64,000 bases of DNA. Origin: Cladopsammia gracilis. Taxonomy: Eukaryota; Cnidaria; Anthozoa; Scleractinia; Dendrophylliidae. Where the stretch lies: NCBI GenBank assembly GCA_022457155.1, contig JAJGOT010000207.1, positions 1,066,501-1,130,500 of the forward strand. Reading direction: 5' to 3'. The position numbers were made by a program, and so were the translations under genes. Of this stretch, positions 10,873 through 20,882 are shown piece after piece. How positions within the stretch are numbered: position 1 is the first letter of the stretch; the number at the start of each line of letters is the position of its first letter. The notes under the pieces were generated by a model. The model was not told the DNA's origin. It saw only the letters and a program-made list of their open reading frames with translations, and made no database searches.

Positions 10873-11115
10873 TGGGTCATTCCATTTAATGTCCGCACCC
10901 CCCCTATTGAAGGGTAGGGAAATCCTAGGGGGAGGGGAGGGGGTTCAAGAGTCATTTCTGAAGGGGTAACTTTGTCGGAACCTTTGATCAATCAACAACA
11001 TCTTCCTTTTTCTGAAGGGGGAAATGTGTCGGCACTTTGATCTTTTTTTTCCTAAGGGGTAAAATTCATAATTACCCTTCAATAGGGGGGGTGCGGATAT
11101 TAAATGGAATGGCCC
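10873..11115. mobile_element. MITE with about 43-bp terminal inverted repeats
   Basis: The left end contains CATTCCATTTAAT and CCGCACCCCCCCTATTGAAG. Its reverse complement is at 11071-11115 with two mismatches. The whole element is about 243 bp, internally G-rich/T-rich and non-coding. Size and ends fit a non-autonomous DNA transposon; the superfamily is not determined because no clear target duplication is visible. Confidence 0.8.
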
Positions 11116-11733
11116 AATTCGCAACAAAGTACAACACATAACTCGCTTCATTGAGAAAGTGGACTCCAAACTGCCTTCAAGCTTAATGATGCTCATCAGG
11201 CAGCTACTAAAGATGAAAAATGGCTCTGAACTTACCAAAACTCGTAGATGTACAATATTTCAGCCTTTATTGCAATCCAACAAAGCAAAATAACAATCTC
11301 ACAATGACGTTTCCAGTAAACTTGAGCCTTCAGTGTTTAAGAACATCAGCACTTTCCATGGTAACTTTAAATATGGAGTCACGAAATCCTATGGGGCGTG
11401 TGTATGCAGAAAATCGCTCAAAAACGTAAAAATTCTCAGGAGTCAATGGGTTAAGCTATTTTGACACAATGCTTGATTTTCGGGTTTCCTCCAAGACATT
11501 CAAAATCAGTATTACAGTATTATAATGTCTAGTCCAAACAAAAAAGAACTCGGGCCTCCAACTGTCAATTGCGGCTCTAATCCACATGACCATCGGGGCA
11601 CACATACTAAGATAAGACTAAATTTTGTGCTTTGTGATGGAAAGGGGTTGCGGGGTTTTTTGGAAATTAAAGGTAACGACTTTTGAAAAACACAAACAAA
11701 CCAAAAAAAACAACAAGAAAAAAAGAAAAAATC

Positions 11734-11800
11734 CATCCACATGAGAATTGAACTCGCATTCTTCAGCTCTATAGTCTGATCGCTTACACACTGCACTACC
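11734..11800 (-). repeat. tRNA-like SINE head
   Basis: Read on the minus strand it starts GGTAGTGCAGTGTGTAAGCG and carries a B-box-like GCGAGTTCAATTCTC near its end. A long T run follows on that strand, as pol III terminators do. It looks like a tRNA-derived retroposon head, not a working tRNA, because the acceptor stem does not pair. Confidence 0.45.
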
Positions 11801-12778
11801 TATGATTTGACTAATAACCTTGGTGAAATTTTGTTATTTCAATGTAGATATGCAGAAAAAGTTTACATCTGACTGATGGAACGAGCGAGCGAGTGAATTA
11901 GCTGCTGTTACTGATACCCCATTCATTATGCTTGCCATATTCATGGGTTAATAAGCACCTCGGAAAAATAAACAAAGCAACCAATTACATGTGCGCGCTA
12001 AAACAATAAAACCACACTTTTTACTCGTGGCGAAGCATACGAGGTATAAATCCGGCGTTGACTTTTCTTGTTTTTTTTCGTGTCACATTAGCGCATGCAA
12101 ATTTATGCACGCATATTTAAGTCTATATAGATGACTATATGGCTTTCAGCCATGAAATACATACCGTAAAATCTCTCCGTTTGTGTAATCCAGAAGCAAG
12201 ATAAAGAACTACTGCGTACAACTGCACACTTTCAAGACAATTCAAGGCGTTCATGGATGGATAGGACCGTTTGATATTGTGTTCGCCGCTTATTCCTGTG
12301 GGATTTTTGCTCTGGCAAGTTTTGTGTTTTATATATTAAACTTGCCATTTGCCTAGCGATCGAGCTCCGGGTCGAGCTTAAGTGTCAGCTACTGAATCTA
12401 GTGAATGCAGTGTAGTCTTACTTTTAAACCCATGTATACGTGAAAGCATGATGAACAGGTTATCGGCAAGGGTGTTTAAATAAAATTCATTCTCTCACTC
12501 ACTCACTCACTCGCTCCTTCCATCAGCTGTAAACTTAGTGAGCAAATGCTTTGTTACGAACACGTTTCGTAACAGGAATTCAACGTGAATCCAACGATAA
12601 CAATAATTAATTTGATGTAAACGAATATAGACAACAATAAGCTTACAGATGTTTCGCATTTGGAGTTTTTAGTGCAACATTAAAATCGATCTAAAAGGAT
12701 TTTGCAACCTAAACGCGCGTTCTGATGCGTATCTAGCTTTAAATAATAAAATTTAGTTCGCAGGTAGTATGTGTTCTT
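11801..12778. other. Non-coding tract with short terminal inverted motif
   Basis: No gene supported. GATGGAACGAGCGAGCGAGTGAA near 11876 reappears inverted near 12500-12530 (ACTCACTCACTCGCTCCTTCCATC), bounding about 660 bp. The right copy has expanded into a CTCA microsatellite at about 12489-12518. It could be a decayed inverted-repeat element. Confidence 0.4.
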
Positions 12779-12868
12779 GGACAGCGCAGTGATTGAGTTT
12801 GAGGCTTAGTCCCGGACGGCCCGAGTTCGAATCTCCATCAAGTCCTCTTTTTTTTTTTTTTTTTTTCT
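12779..12868 (+). repeat. tRNA-like unit with T-run terminator
   Basis: 12779-12845 begins GGACAGCGCAGTGA, has a B-box-like CGAGTTCGAATCTCC and closes with AAGTCC, giving a 4-bp GGAC/GTCC acceptor pairing. About 20 T residues follow at once, a strong pol III terminator. The rest of the cloverleaf is poor, so a tRNA-derived SINE or tRNA pseudogene is likelier than a functional tRNA. Confidence 0.45.
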
Positions 12869-13960
12869 TTTTTCGAACTGGACATTATGAAAGTGATGTA
12901 CTTTTTTTTTCGTTCGTCAAAAATCCTTACGTTTAATTTAAAAAATATATATTGAACTGTGTCAGTGTGAAAACGTATTAAAGCTTACGGCAATATTGCG
13001 TTACACGTTACGCGTTTCTTCTTCTCGGGTTGGCTCTTAGGAGCCTTTGATTAGATATAATTTTAAGCTTATGTTTCTCTGTAAAAGCACTCAAATCACT
13101 TGGGAATCAATGCTGCAATGAGTTAAAGGCGCCACGAGTTCAAGCTGTGTACAGCTTCTTGTTTAAGTTCAAACTATATTTACATGTATTGACAACAAAC
13201 AATTTCATAATTATCCAGACAATTTAAAGATTCATCTTGAATTCGCAACCAAGGATCTATCTGCTCTTTCTCTTCTTGGGAAGATTCCATTTTGCTAGAT
13301 TGAGAGCCTTGAGATGACCATTCCCTTTCTTGCGAGCTTTCACTTTCTTCAGAATATCCAATCCGTTGTTGAAAGTCACTCCACATCGTGATCTTAACTG
13401 CACAAGTTCTGACAACACACTAAACTATACTGTGTTGGTGGTGTGTTTCTAGTCAAACCGAAAAATAGAAAGCTGTCAACATTGAAAGTCAAGATTCCCA
13501 AGCAATTAAAACTTCACAGACAACATGGAGTTGTCGAAAATCGAAGTGATAAACTGTAAAACTTTGAGTCACTGTGAACTGATTATTTCAAAATATGTTG
13601 TACATTTCTAGTATCAATAAACCGTTAATGCGTAAACCTATTTTCTATTTGTGTCTATATTATTTGTCATTCATTTGCTACTTAGAAAACACCGTAAGAG
13701 GATTTTACTTGCACCTTAACTCCAAACTTATTAAAACATCCTCTATTTTGATCAGAAATCAATGAAGCGATCTAAGTTATTTTAATTCATCCACCATGAC
13801 AATGTCTGTTGTAATCTTACTTGGACACATTTCATCAGAAATTAACATCTCTTTGTTCAGTAAATAGCCTGCAAAGCCAGTGTATTTGGGAGGGGGCGCT
13901 GAGTTAAACTGTGGATGTCTGAGGCAAGAGGAAAAAATTTGCCTTCACGCACTCATTGAT
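12869..13960. other. Mostly non-coding tract with one Ser/Glu-rich minus ORF
   Basis: A 68-residue minus-strand ORF at 13180-13386 is rich in Ser, Gln and Glu (SEESESSQERE). It may be a disordered fragment of a transposon protein, since an integrase remnant lies nearby on the same strand. It has no recognisable motif. The remainder holds nothing I can name. Confidence 0.35.
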
Positions 13961-14590
13961 AACACTTTGAATATGAAACGATCGATATTCGGCCCTTGGT
14001 CATGCTGTATTACATGAGGAGCTCCATGATCTCTGTAAATGCGTATCAACTCACATGCTACGACGCTGGGAACTTAGCTTTTGCTCTAATGGGACAAACC
14101 AGTGATAGCGACTGAAAACATCCATCACTGATAGCACATACTTGAACACCTTGCCTTTATACTTGGTGCACACTCTTTTCATGTCTACCAAGTCGATTTG
14201 ATGTCATATCTGAACATCTTGTGCACAAATCGGACAAAGCCTTGCCCTATTTTGAAAGCGAGCATTGAGTTTTTGGTGAATAGTTGATTTTGACAGCACT
14301 TTGTCAACATTTCACTCTGAGACACCACTGTAACAGTCTTTAAGTTTGTGGTATATTTTTCGTGTTCCAGATCCTTTAGATTGTTTAAAAGATTTTTTCA
14401 CAACTTCTTTCAGTGTAGATTTCTTCACAATGACCTTTCCTTCCAGGGAGAGCTTATCTTTGTTGCACCAGAACCTCACCCGTGCAGATTTTGACTTGCC
14501 GTTCGCTCACTCACTGGAATGCTGAATGTCCCTTTAATCATTTGCACAAACATTTTGTAAGTCTCATCGTCCAGAGCCGTTATTCAAAAT
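13960..14590 (-). pseudogene. Retroviral-type integrase (rve) remnant
   Basis: Read on the minus strand in pieces. A basic region (KGSGTRKIYHKLKDCYSGVS) leads to RLCPICAQ, the Cys pair of an integrase zinc finger. Then come QIDLVDM and VMDVFSRYHWFVPL, which match the first catalytic Asp region and following strands of rve integrases. A further piece reads RDHGAPHVIQHDQGP in another frame, near the second Asp. Stops and frameshifts separate the parts, including a stop just before QIDLVDM. The source could be a Ty3/gypsy-like retroelement or a Ginger-type DNA transposon; RT and protease are not seen nearby. Non-functional. Confidence 0.65.
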
Positions 14591-15353
14591 CCAGGATGGA
14601 TGCAGCTGGAGAGAATTACCAGAAGAGTTCCTAAAATAAAAGACTTCATTGCTGATCATCACTGTGATCATCAGAATACACCATATAAACAGATAGAACT
14701 TTAATATATTTGATATAAATGTTTGATCGATTAGAGCCGAAATTAAATCTGTATGCTAATTACAACGAATGCAAGCTACTTACAAATAGAATTGGCGGAA
14801 TTGAAGCGCTACTAAGGGTAACGGAAATGAAAGGACGCAGTTTTGTTCCACTTGACTGATCATGATCATGTTGCCTTGCACGTGATGAATTTTCCCCTTA
14901 TCAGCCTGTGTCACAAAGCAGGCAATCAGGCAAAAATCTGTGTGGTCCAATTAAAAATTTTGAAGGAAAATGTGGGTGACAACTTTTTTATATCACGCCT
15001 TAATTTCTGGCCGAGATGTAAAAGTCAATTTTATATCCCAAAAATGAATTCAACTTATTTTGCTACTTTGGTACATGCAGCCATTTTCAGCCTTGAACTC
15101 TCTTTGGTGAGATTCTGGACTGCATGTATTATAAACTATGTTGGACCAAACGTCTGTCTGTTCTATTCATCTCAGAGATATTATCTACTGTAAGCCACGA
15201 GAGATCCCGGATCCCCAGATCCGAGTGTTCCCCCAGGTTGACAAGCAATCCCCTAGTCAAAAGAGAATTGTCCATAGTGCCGAAAAAACCTGTTTTTTAC
15301 ACAGTGAAATAGTAATGTAGTCAATATTTATTGAAAAAGTTTTTATATTGTGT
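14591..15353. other. Non-coding tract left of the F-box island
   Basis: ORFs at 14843-15193 and 15124-15320 overlap in several frames without motifs. They are not supported as genes. This stretch ends where the duplicated island segment begins. Confidence 0.4.
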
Positions 15354-16003
15354 GTTGTTACATTTTGCGTTAAAAGCATTGTTACATTTCAGTTAATGTT
15401 ACATTCTGCGTCAAAAGTTGTTACATTTTGCGGCGTAATGGTGTGAAAAAAATTAGGGGGGTCGAAAACTTTTTGAAGTGTGAGTGGCTGAAAAAAATGT
15501 GACTTAGAAAAATTTTTGTGTAAAAAAATTTTTTTTTCGAAGGGCAAAAATGTTGTTGAGGGGGTGTGAGAATGTGAACGGAGTTTCAGAGGCGTGCCGA
15601 TTAATTCCTAGGAGTTAGGAAATTTGAGTGGGATAAAAACTTAGTATTCATGAAAATATCTGGGTTAAAAATTAATATTCATAGTTGTGTCTGGTTTTCA
15701 TTGAAGACACTTTCTGCTTTGCTGTTTTATTTGCAGTTTGCCCTATTGCAAGACGTGGTAGAAAAAAAGAGCTATTTTATTTCAAAGAATTAGCAGGTTA
15801 GTGGATATTTATTAATATGGGCTAGATATTTGAGTTTAGTTGTTAATAATTTTTTTATTTGCAGTTTGCCTTGTTGCAAGACGTGGCAGAAAAAAAAAAA
15901 AAGAGTTATTTTATTTCAAAGAATTAACAGGTTAGTGGATATTTGTTAATCCAGAATAGATACTTGAGTTTAGTTGTTAATAATTTATCTTTAATCTCTT
16001 AGC
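15354..16003 (+). repeat. Left copy of island boundary repeat with duplicated leader exons
   Basis: 15354 onward (GTTGTTACATTTTGCG core, repeated three times) is homologous to 21695 onward and continues so through the first F-box gene. Inside, two similar units at 15737-15796 and 15865-15930 are each preceded by TTTGCAG and followed by GTTAGTGG. They look like two copies of a non-coding exon with its own splice sites. A third acceptor, CTCTTAG, sits two bases before the ATG at 16005. Confidence 0.7.
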
Positions 16004-16004
16004 T

Positions 16005-16742
16005 ATGGAGATTGAGAGAATGTTGTGGATGTTTTGGGAGATGGTTATACAGTGTTTGCCTATTCAGAGTGTTCTCCGCCTGCAGTTGACTTGTAGATAT
16101 CTTAGAGATTGTGTTTTTCGGAATAAGCGGTTTTGGAGACGGCAAATCCAGAGTAAATTCCTACATATCTGTGAGGATTATTCGGAGGAATATGTTCCTG
16201 TACATTCATATTCCGCTGAAAATGGATTGTTGGCTTTGGAGGATCAAGAGCAACATGGAGTGGCAGATGGATATGATCACGATTATTCAGCGTTAATTTG
16301 TAATCATTTTTCGTTGTTTAATTTTCCTGCTTTGAATTCTATTCAAGATCCTTTTAATTTTTATATGGCCATGTGTAGTAATCGAAGAGCTAATACGAAA
16401 TTTCACGATTGTAAATTAGGTTATGACAAACAATTTTTTAGAGTTAGTAGGAATAGCGTTAATGTGTGGGATCAAGAAAGTTATGATGCTTTTCGTAATA
16501 GGTTTTTGGATGGTAAAAGAGGCGTTTTTCATACTTCTTTTTTACGTTTTCTTCCCTGTAATGCTACAACTATTGTCAGAAAATCACACTGTATCTTTGT
16601 GTTTAGATTGTGGTCACATAGTTATAGAGTGTTTGCAACTCTTGATAGAGAGGATATTAATGAATGTCTTCCTTCGACAGCTATTGGTATATGTGTTTGT
16701 ATGCGTGTGAGAGAGATGGTGGACAAACAATGTATAAGATAG
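16005..16742 (+). CDS. F-box-like protein, family copy 1
   Basis: A 245-residue open frame. The N-terminus, LPIQSVLRLQLTCRYLRDCV followed by KRFWRRQI, fits an F-box helix set (residues 18-48), the module that links substrates to SCF ubiquitin ligases. The rest has no named domain, but it aligns in order with copies 2 and 3: a Cys/His-containing segment, a PFNFYMAMCSN block, then a RGVFHTSFL block. The start at 16005 follows a splice-acceptor-like CTCTTAG. A near-copy lies at 22611-23303. Compared with copies 2 and 3, the tail with a PYKYEIMVTC-type block is missing or replaced, so this copy may be truncated. Role in degradation is inferred from the F-box alone. Confidence 0.55.
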   Translation: MEIERMLWMFWEMVIQCLPIQSVLRLQLTCRYLRDCVFRNKRFWRRQIQSKFLHICEDYSEEYVPVHSYSAENGLLALEDQEQHGVADGYDHDYSALICNHFSLFNFPALNSIQDPFNFYMAMCSNRRANTKFHDCKLGYDKQFFRVSRNSVNVWDQESYDAFRNRFLDGKRGVFHTSFLRFLPCNATTIVRKSHCIFVFRLWSHSYRVFATLDREDINECLPSTAIGICVCMRVREMVDKQCIR

Positions 16743-16881
16743 TTTGCCCTATTTCTCAAGAAGCAGAGAAAGTTTGTTCCAATTGAGTTGTTATCGAGCT
16801 TGGAATTAAATTAAATTAAAATCAGGGAAAAGATATTTTGAGGAATATTTAAATCATTCCTGTTTTTTCATAGATAATGAG

Positions 16882-17647
16882 ATGGACCAGGAAAATGCTT
16901 CCAATATTGAGAATTTACCTGCTGAATTGTTGGAAGAAATCATTGTTTATTTGACTGCGTATGATGTATTCGCCTTGAGAGCAACAAATAAGTTTCTGAG
17001 GTTTTTTGTGGACGAAAATAAGACATTTCGGCCTCATTCTATAGTGGCAGAGATGAAAGAAATTTGTAAATGTCTCATGAGCCGTTCTATACTTGTGATA
17101 ACCATTTGTTTTATCGAAATTGATTTGAAATGATGACAACTTTCACTCAAATCAGAGCTATCCCTAATCCCAAGGCATATTTCAAGGCCTTGTGGAATGA
17201 TATGCTTGAAAGTGAAGTTTGTTTCTTTGATTGCAGTTTTTATTTTAAGACTTATCAAAACAAATATTATCTAGATTATGATTTATTTTTAGAAAAATCG
17301 AGTAAAGTTTAAGAAGCATTTTCCGGTGGCTATAGGGTGTTGCTTTTAGACCGTACCATTTTGTCTAATAATTATGCTACTGGATTGTTTTTTTTTTTAA
17401 TGTGAAACTGTACCCTCATAAATACGAAATAATAGTCACTTGTGATCGAAAGACCTATTTAAATCATGAAAAAAATAGGACCGTCACTTCAGAGTTTCAG
17501 GTTATTCCAGGATATTCACACAGTTTGACTAGAGTATTTAGAATGTCAGAAATGTCTATTCTTTCTCGTGGATCCACTTATGAATTAAATTTAGGTTATT
17601 TAAGTGTGGAACATGGTTTTACAACAGTTCGATGCGTTTTCATATGA
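16882..17647 (+). pseudogene. F-box-like family copy 2, frameshifted
   Basis: Starts MDQENASNIENLPAELLEEI, a classical F-box opening, followed by YDVFALRATNKFLRFFVDE. The frame breaks near 17070. Further blocks follow in other frames: TQIRAIPNPKAYFKALWND at 17145, GGYRVLLLD near 17323 and LYPHKYEIIVTCDRKTY at 17402. They occur in the same order as in copy 3, which shows that this was once one protein of about 250 residues. Internal stops occur near 17120 and 17310. A TGA at 17645-17647 ends the last block. Copy spacing is about 140 bp from copy 1 and 110 bp to copy 3. Confidence 0.6.
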
Positions 17648-17756
17648 CAGGGGTTTTTTATTCAAACAGGTATCCACCACATTCCATTTTTTTTCATCCC
17701 AGCGTTGTAAATAATTCAAGGAATTTTTATATTATTACTGTTTTAATTTAGATAAG

Positions 17757-18740
17757 ATGGACAAGGGAACTTCCACAATTGAAACCGTTTTACCTTCCGA
17801 GCTGCTTCTAGAGATCCTTTTTTTGACTGTCGAAGATGGTTTCACTTTAAGAGCAACAAGAAAGTTTTGGAGGACTTTTGTGAATGCGAATAAAGCATTT
17901 TGGCGCTGTTCTATAGAGGAGATTAAAAAAAACATTGTGAATGCCATCATGATCCATTAAATCATGTGGGCACCATTTTATGTGTGAATGCTATCATGAT
18001 CCACTTAAAACTTGTGGGCAGCATTCTTTGTTTCAATATCAATTCGAGGTTGGGAAGTTTAGGACCCTTACTCAAATTAAAGTCATTCCTAATCCTAAGG
18101 CATATTATATGGCTTTGCAAAATGATAAATGTGAAAATGAGATTGCTTTTTTCAATTATGGATTTTCTTTTGTCACTAATAATGATTCTTATTTTGTCCA
18201 TCATAATGAGTTCTTAGATGAATGTTTTAAAGTTGTAGAGGATAAAATTCGCGGTTGTTATAGGGTGTCGCTTTTGAACGAAGATTCAATTGATTACGAC
18301 TATTCATTAGATGAGGATGGAATTAGTTGGTTTAACTATTCACCTTATGGCACTTTGTCCGATAGATTTGTTTTTCATGTGAGTTTACATCCTTATAAAT
18401 ATGAAATAATGGTTACGTGTGAGTTTCAGGATTATGAAAATCGTAAGCAAAATCTGATTATTTCTGCAGACTTTAAAGTTATGGAAGATGACTCAGACAG
18501 CTTAAAAAATCATTCCAAATGTTAGAAATGAATACTTTTGCAGGTACATCTAAGTGTATTTTTAAAATAGGTCATTTGAATGTGGAATCTAGTCCTGCAA
18601 CTGTTTTATGTGTTTTTGACATGAATGAATGGTTGTTTTTCACAGTACGAGTGTCCATTGCATACAATTTACTTCTTACCAGTATTGTAAATTATTCATT
18701 AGCGTCCTTTTTTGATACGGCTGACTTAATTTGACATGTG
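17757..18740 (+). pseudogene. F-box-like family copy 3, frameshifted
   Basis: F-box at the start (TVLPSELLLEILFLTVEDGF, then LRATRKFWRTFVNANKAFW), stop at 17958. The main body, 17980-18525, is a 181-residue open frame with TQIKVIPNPKAYYMALQND, IRGCYRVSLL and LHPYKYEIMVTCEFQDY. A last piece from 18519 reads GHLNVESSPATVLCVFDMN in another frame, like LGYLSVEHGFTTVRCVFI of copy 2. Two or more indels separate the pieces. A small local duplication at 17937-18000 (ATGCCATCATGATCCA versus ATGCTATCATGATCCA) may have caused one break. The C-terminal domain is not one I know. Confidence 0.6.
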
Positions 18741-18818
18741 TGTATTGTAATTTAAATAAAGAGTGGAAAACAGTTGATATTTTTGTCTGCATATTTAATT
18801 TGTGAGGGAAGAAAAAAA

Positions 18819-19112
18819 TATTGGCGTCATTTTCACTTGAAGAGAAAGAGCTTTTCAAATCTTTGGGTTTGGGAGAAAGTACTCCCACTTCTTCCCATCT
18901 GGTAGAACTTGGTAGAGGACGGATTTAATTTTGAACCTATTTCAACTGTGGAAGTCAATCCTTTCCCAACTGTTGCTGCGGCGGAAGATGATAATTTGAG
19001 AATTCAGTCTCTCGATAATGGTTTGGACGCTTTTGCCTGTACTGCTGTTTTTGCTTTGCAAACACCACCACCACCGCCTCTCCTTCAAACACCTGAGACC
19101 TGTTTTTTTTAA
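18819..19112 (+). pseudogene. Small unknown protein, Pro-rich tail, one frameshift
   Basis: SFSLEEKELFKSLGLGE at 18825 is open to 18929. The frame then changes to VEDGFNFEPISTVEVNPF from 18912, ending ALQTPPPPPLLQTPETCFF at 19112. Together about 95 residues. The stop TAA at 19110-19112 overlaps the stop of the convergent minus-strand gene. No family recognised. Confidence 0.35.
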
Positions 19113-19659
19113 CATTCCTGCGGTGACGGCAATTTGTCAATGCAAGAATTGCGGATTTTTTCTATAATTCCACTGCAATCAATGCATTTAACTTCAATAG
19201 AGTTAAGTATTTGTGTAGCAATGGAAAGTAGATTATCATCTAATGAAAATAAATTCAATTCTAGTTTGCAAAATGACTCGGCTAATTCTGTGATTTCTTT
19301 CATGAAAGCTGCCTTAGCTTCGAATGACATTACCTTATTGCCATTAAGCACATCATATTCAGCTTTTTTCTCTATCTTAGAACAATATTTGGTATAATGT
19401 TCATTAGAATGGCTTCTCTGCATTTCCGAGGGATACTGAATCGGCTTTTCTTTTCTTTTGGTTCTTTTATCAGGTTTTCTTGAATGCTGAAACCGCGTGA
19501 ACAGCATTGGTTGTAGAAAAGTGTTGTCAGCCGTAACTTATCCAATATGGACACTGCACTGATTATTGTGTATGTATCCAGTAGACTTTGTGTCGTCTTG
19601 GCCCATTTTGTAAGTTTTGTTGCCGCTCTTTTCATCAATTGTGTTTGGGTAGCTGTCAC
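19109..19659 (-). pseudogene. Unknown charged protein of the island
   Basis: Two overlapping minus-strand frames, 19659-19372 and 19507-19109, appear to be one gene with an indel near 19420. The parts include TQSLLDTYTIISAVSILDK and later KEITELAESFCKLELNLFSL, then CIDC. Residue composition is that of a real protein (Lys/Glu-rich, predicted helical). About 180 residues in all. It ends at 19109 with its stop codon sharing two bases with the plus-strand neighbour. No family recognised. Confidence 0.45.
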
Positions 19660-19714
19660 GTGCCAAGCACCTGATGACTTTTAGGGCTATGGATAAATCA
19701 CATCTGTCATCTTT

Positions 19715-20648
19715 TCAGATGAAAGGGTGGATTGTGATGACCATTTGTACGTCTAAAGGATCTGGGTCTGTAACGTAGTGTACAACATTATCCAACAAAA
19801 TGTTGTGGTCTGGTATGGATTCGTCTCCTATGCCGCTCACCATGACTCTATGAAAGTTCTTCCTGGGTTTACATATTATGACAGTGTGGGGGTAGAAATT
19901 GTCAAAATCTATTTCGCTCACGTTTGAATAAGGTTCCAGCATCATAGGGTTTAAACGTCTTTTTGCCATGTCTTTACTGCTGGTAGAATGGATCTGCTGC
20001 ATTCACTGTTTACAAAATGAATTGTTTTTACCACTCTTATTTGTCTAAATACTTTCATTGTTTTTTTTATGGGAGTGCCTTCTGGAGTTAAATTTAGGAT
20101 TAGTAATTGTACTCCAAACGTTTGAATTTTAAAAGTGATTAACATTTCCCACTTGTGAGGTGTTACCTTGTTAATAAAATAATTCATTTCTTCTTTTGTC
20201 TCTTGTAGTCAATGTAAAAGTTGTAGATTTGTTGGAAATGAGCTGATAACTTCGTTTGTCTGGTCTACCATTTTAGAGTTGATAATTTCTATCAGTCTAT
20301 CCTTGTATAAGATTGCTTTTGTAGATATCTTTCAATGCATTTTTGTGAATGTTGTCGTCGGTATTTTCTTGAATAACATACACAAGAAACAAGTTTAAGT
20401 TCAATGGGAATATACCTTCTTGGGTTGGGCCCTGTAATTCAGTTCTTCTTCTACCATGGTTGATAGTAGCATCAATAGGATTTATAGTTTTTTCACCAGT
20501 TATTGAGTAGTCTAGCTTCTTGTTGGTCGAAAAAATCTTCCCAAGGTACAATTAATTTGCATTTATTGTTTATATTCACTTCTGCCAGTCGTCTTAAAAA
20601 GGAATTAATCACTATTCCGCATCTTTGCAGTGATTGGTGAACGGTCAT
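19715..20648 (-). pseudogene. Unknown island protein, several frameshifts, F-box family tail-like motif
   Basis: Read on the minus strand: MTVHQSLQRCGIVINSFLRR from 20648, then DYSITGEKTINPIDATI, FPLNLNLFLVYVIQEN (20551-20297), INSKMVDQTNEVISSFPTN, VTPHKWEMLITFKIQT (20187-19951) and EIDFDNFYPHTVIICKPRK to a stop at 19715. Each junction needs a frame change, so this copy is inactive. The PHKWEMLITF block resembles PHKYEIIVTC of the F-box copies. That may mean a distant relative on the opposite strand. About 280-300 residues if joined. Function unknown. Confidence 0.4.
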
Positions 20649-20705
20649 GGAAATTTAAACACGTAGGGTATCGAGTATACATTTCAACTCTTGAATTGGG
20701 TGGAA

Positions 20706-20867
20706 CCACTATTCTATGTCGGCAATTAGTTGATTGATGGCATCACTCATTTCGTCTGCCTCTAAATCCCTCATATCCATTAAAGGTATTAACCTTGCAA
20801 GAAAGCGTTGTCGTATCATACCCATTTTGAAATGTGTCTCACATGCAGCGATTTTTAGGTGGGACAT
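20706..20867 (-). CDS. Small 53-residue ORF, divergent partner of the Cys-rich gene
   Basis: Begins MSHLKIAACETHFKMGMIRQ and continues with RFLARLIPLMDMRDLEADEM. The frame is too short to appear in most ORF lists. It starts 15 bp from, and points away from, the ATG at 20883. It could be the true N-terminal piece of the following minus-strand gene or an independent micro-gene. Family unknown. Confidence 0.35.
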
Positions 20868-20882
20868 GTGCTTCACAGGTAG

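Noticed and set aside
12779..12845. Functional tRNA gene
   Set aside because: Only four acceptor pairs, no clear D or anticodon stem; better seen as a tRNA-derived repeat.
14843..15320. Three overlapping ORFs left of the F-box island
   Set aside because: Low-complexity translations in competing frames, with no shared blocks with the island proteins.
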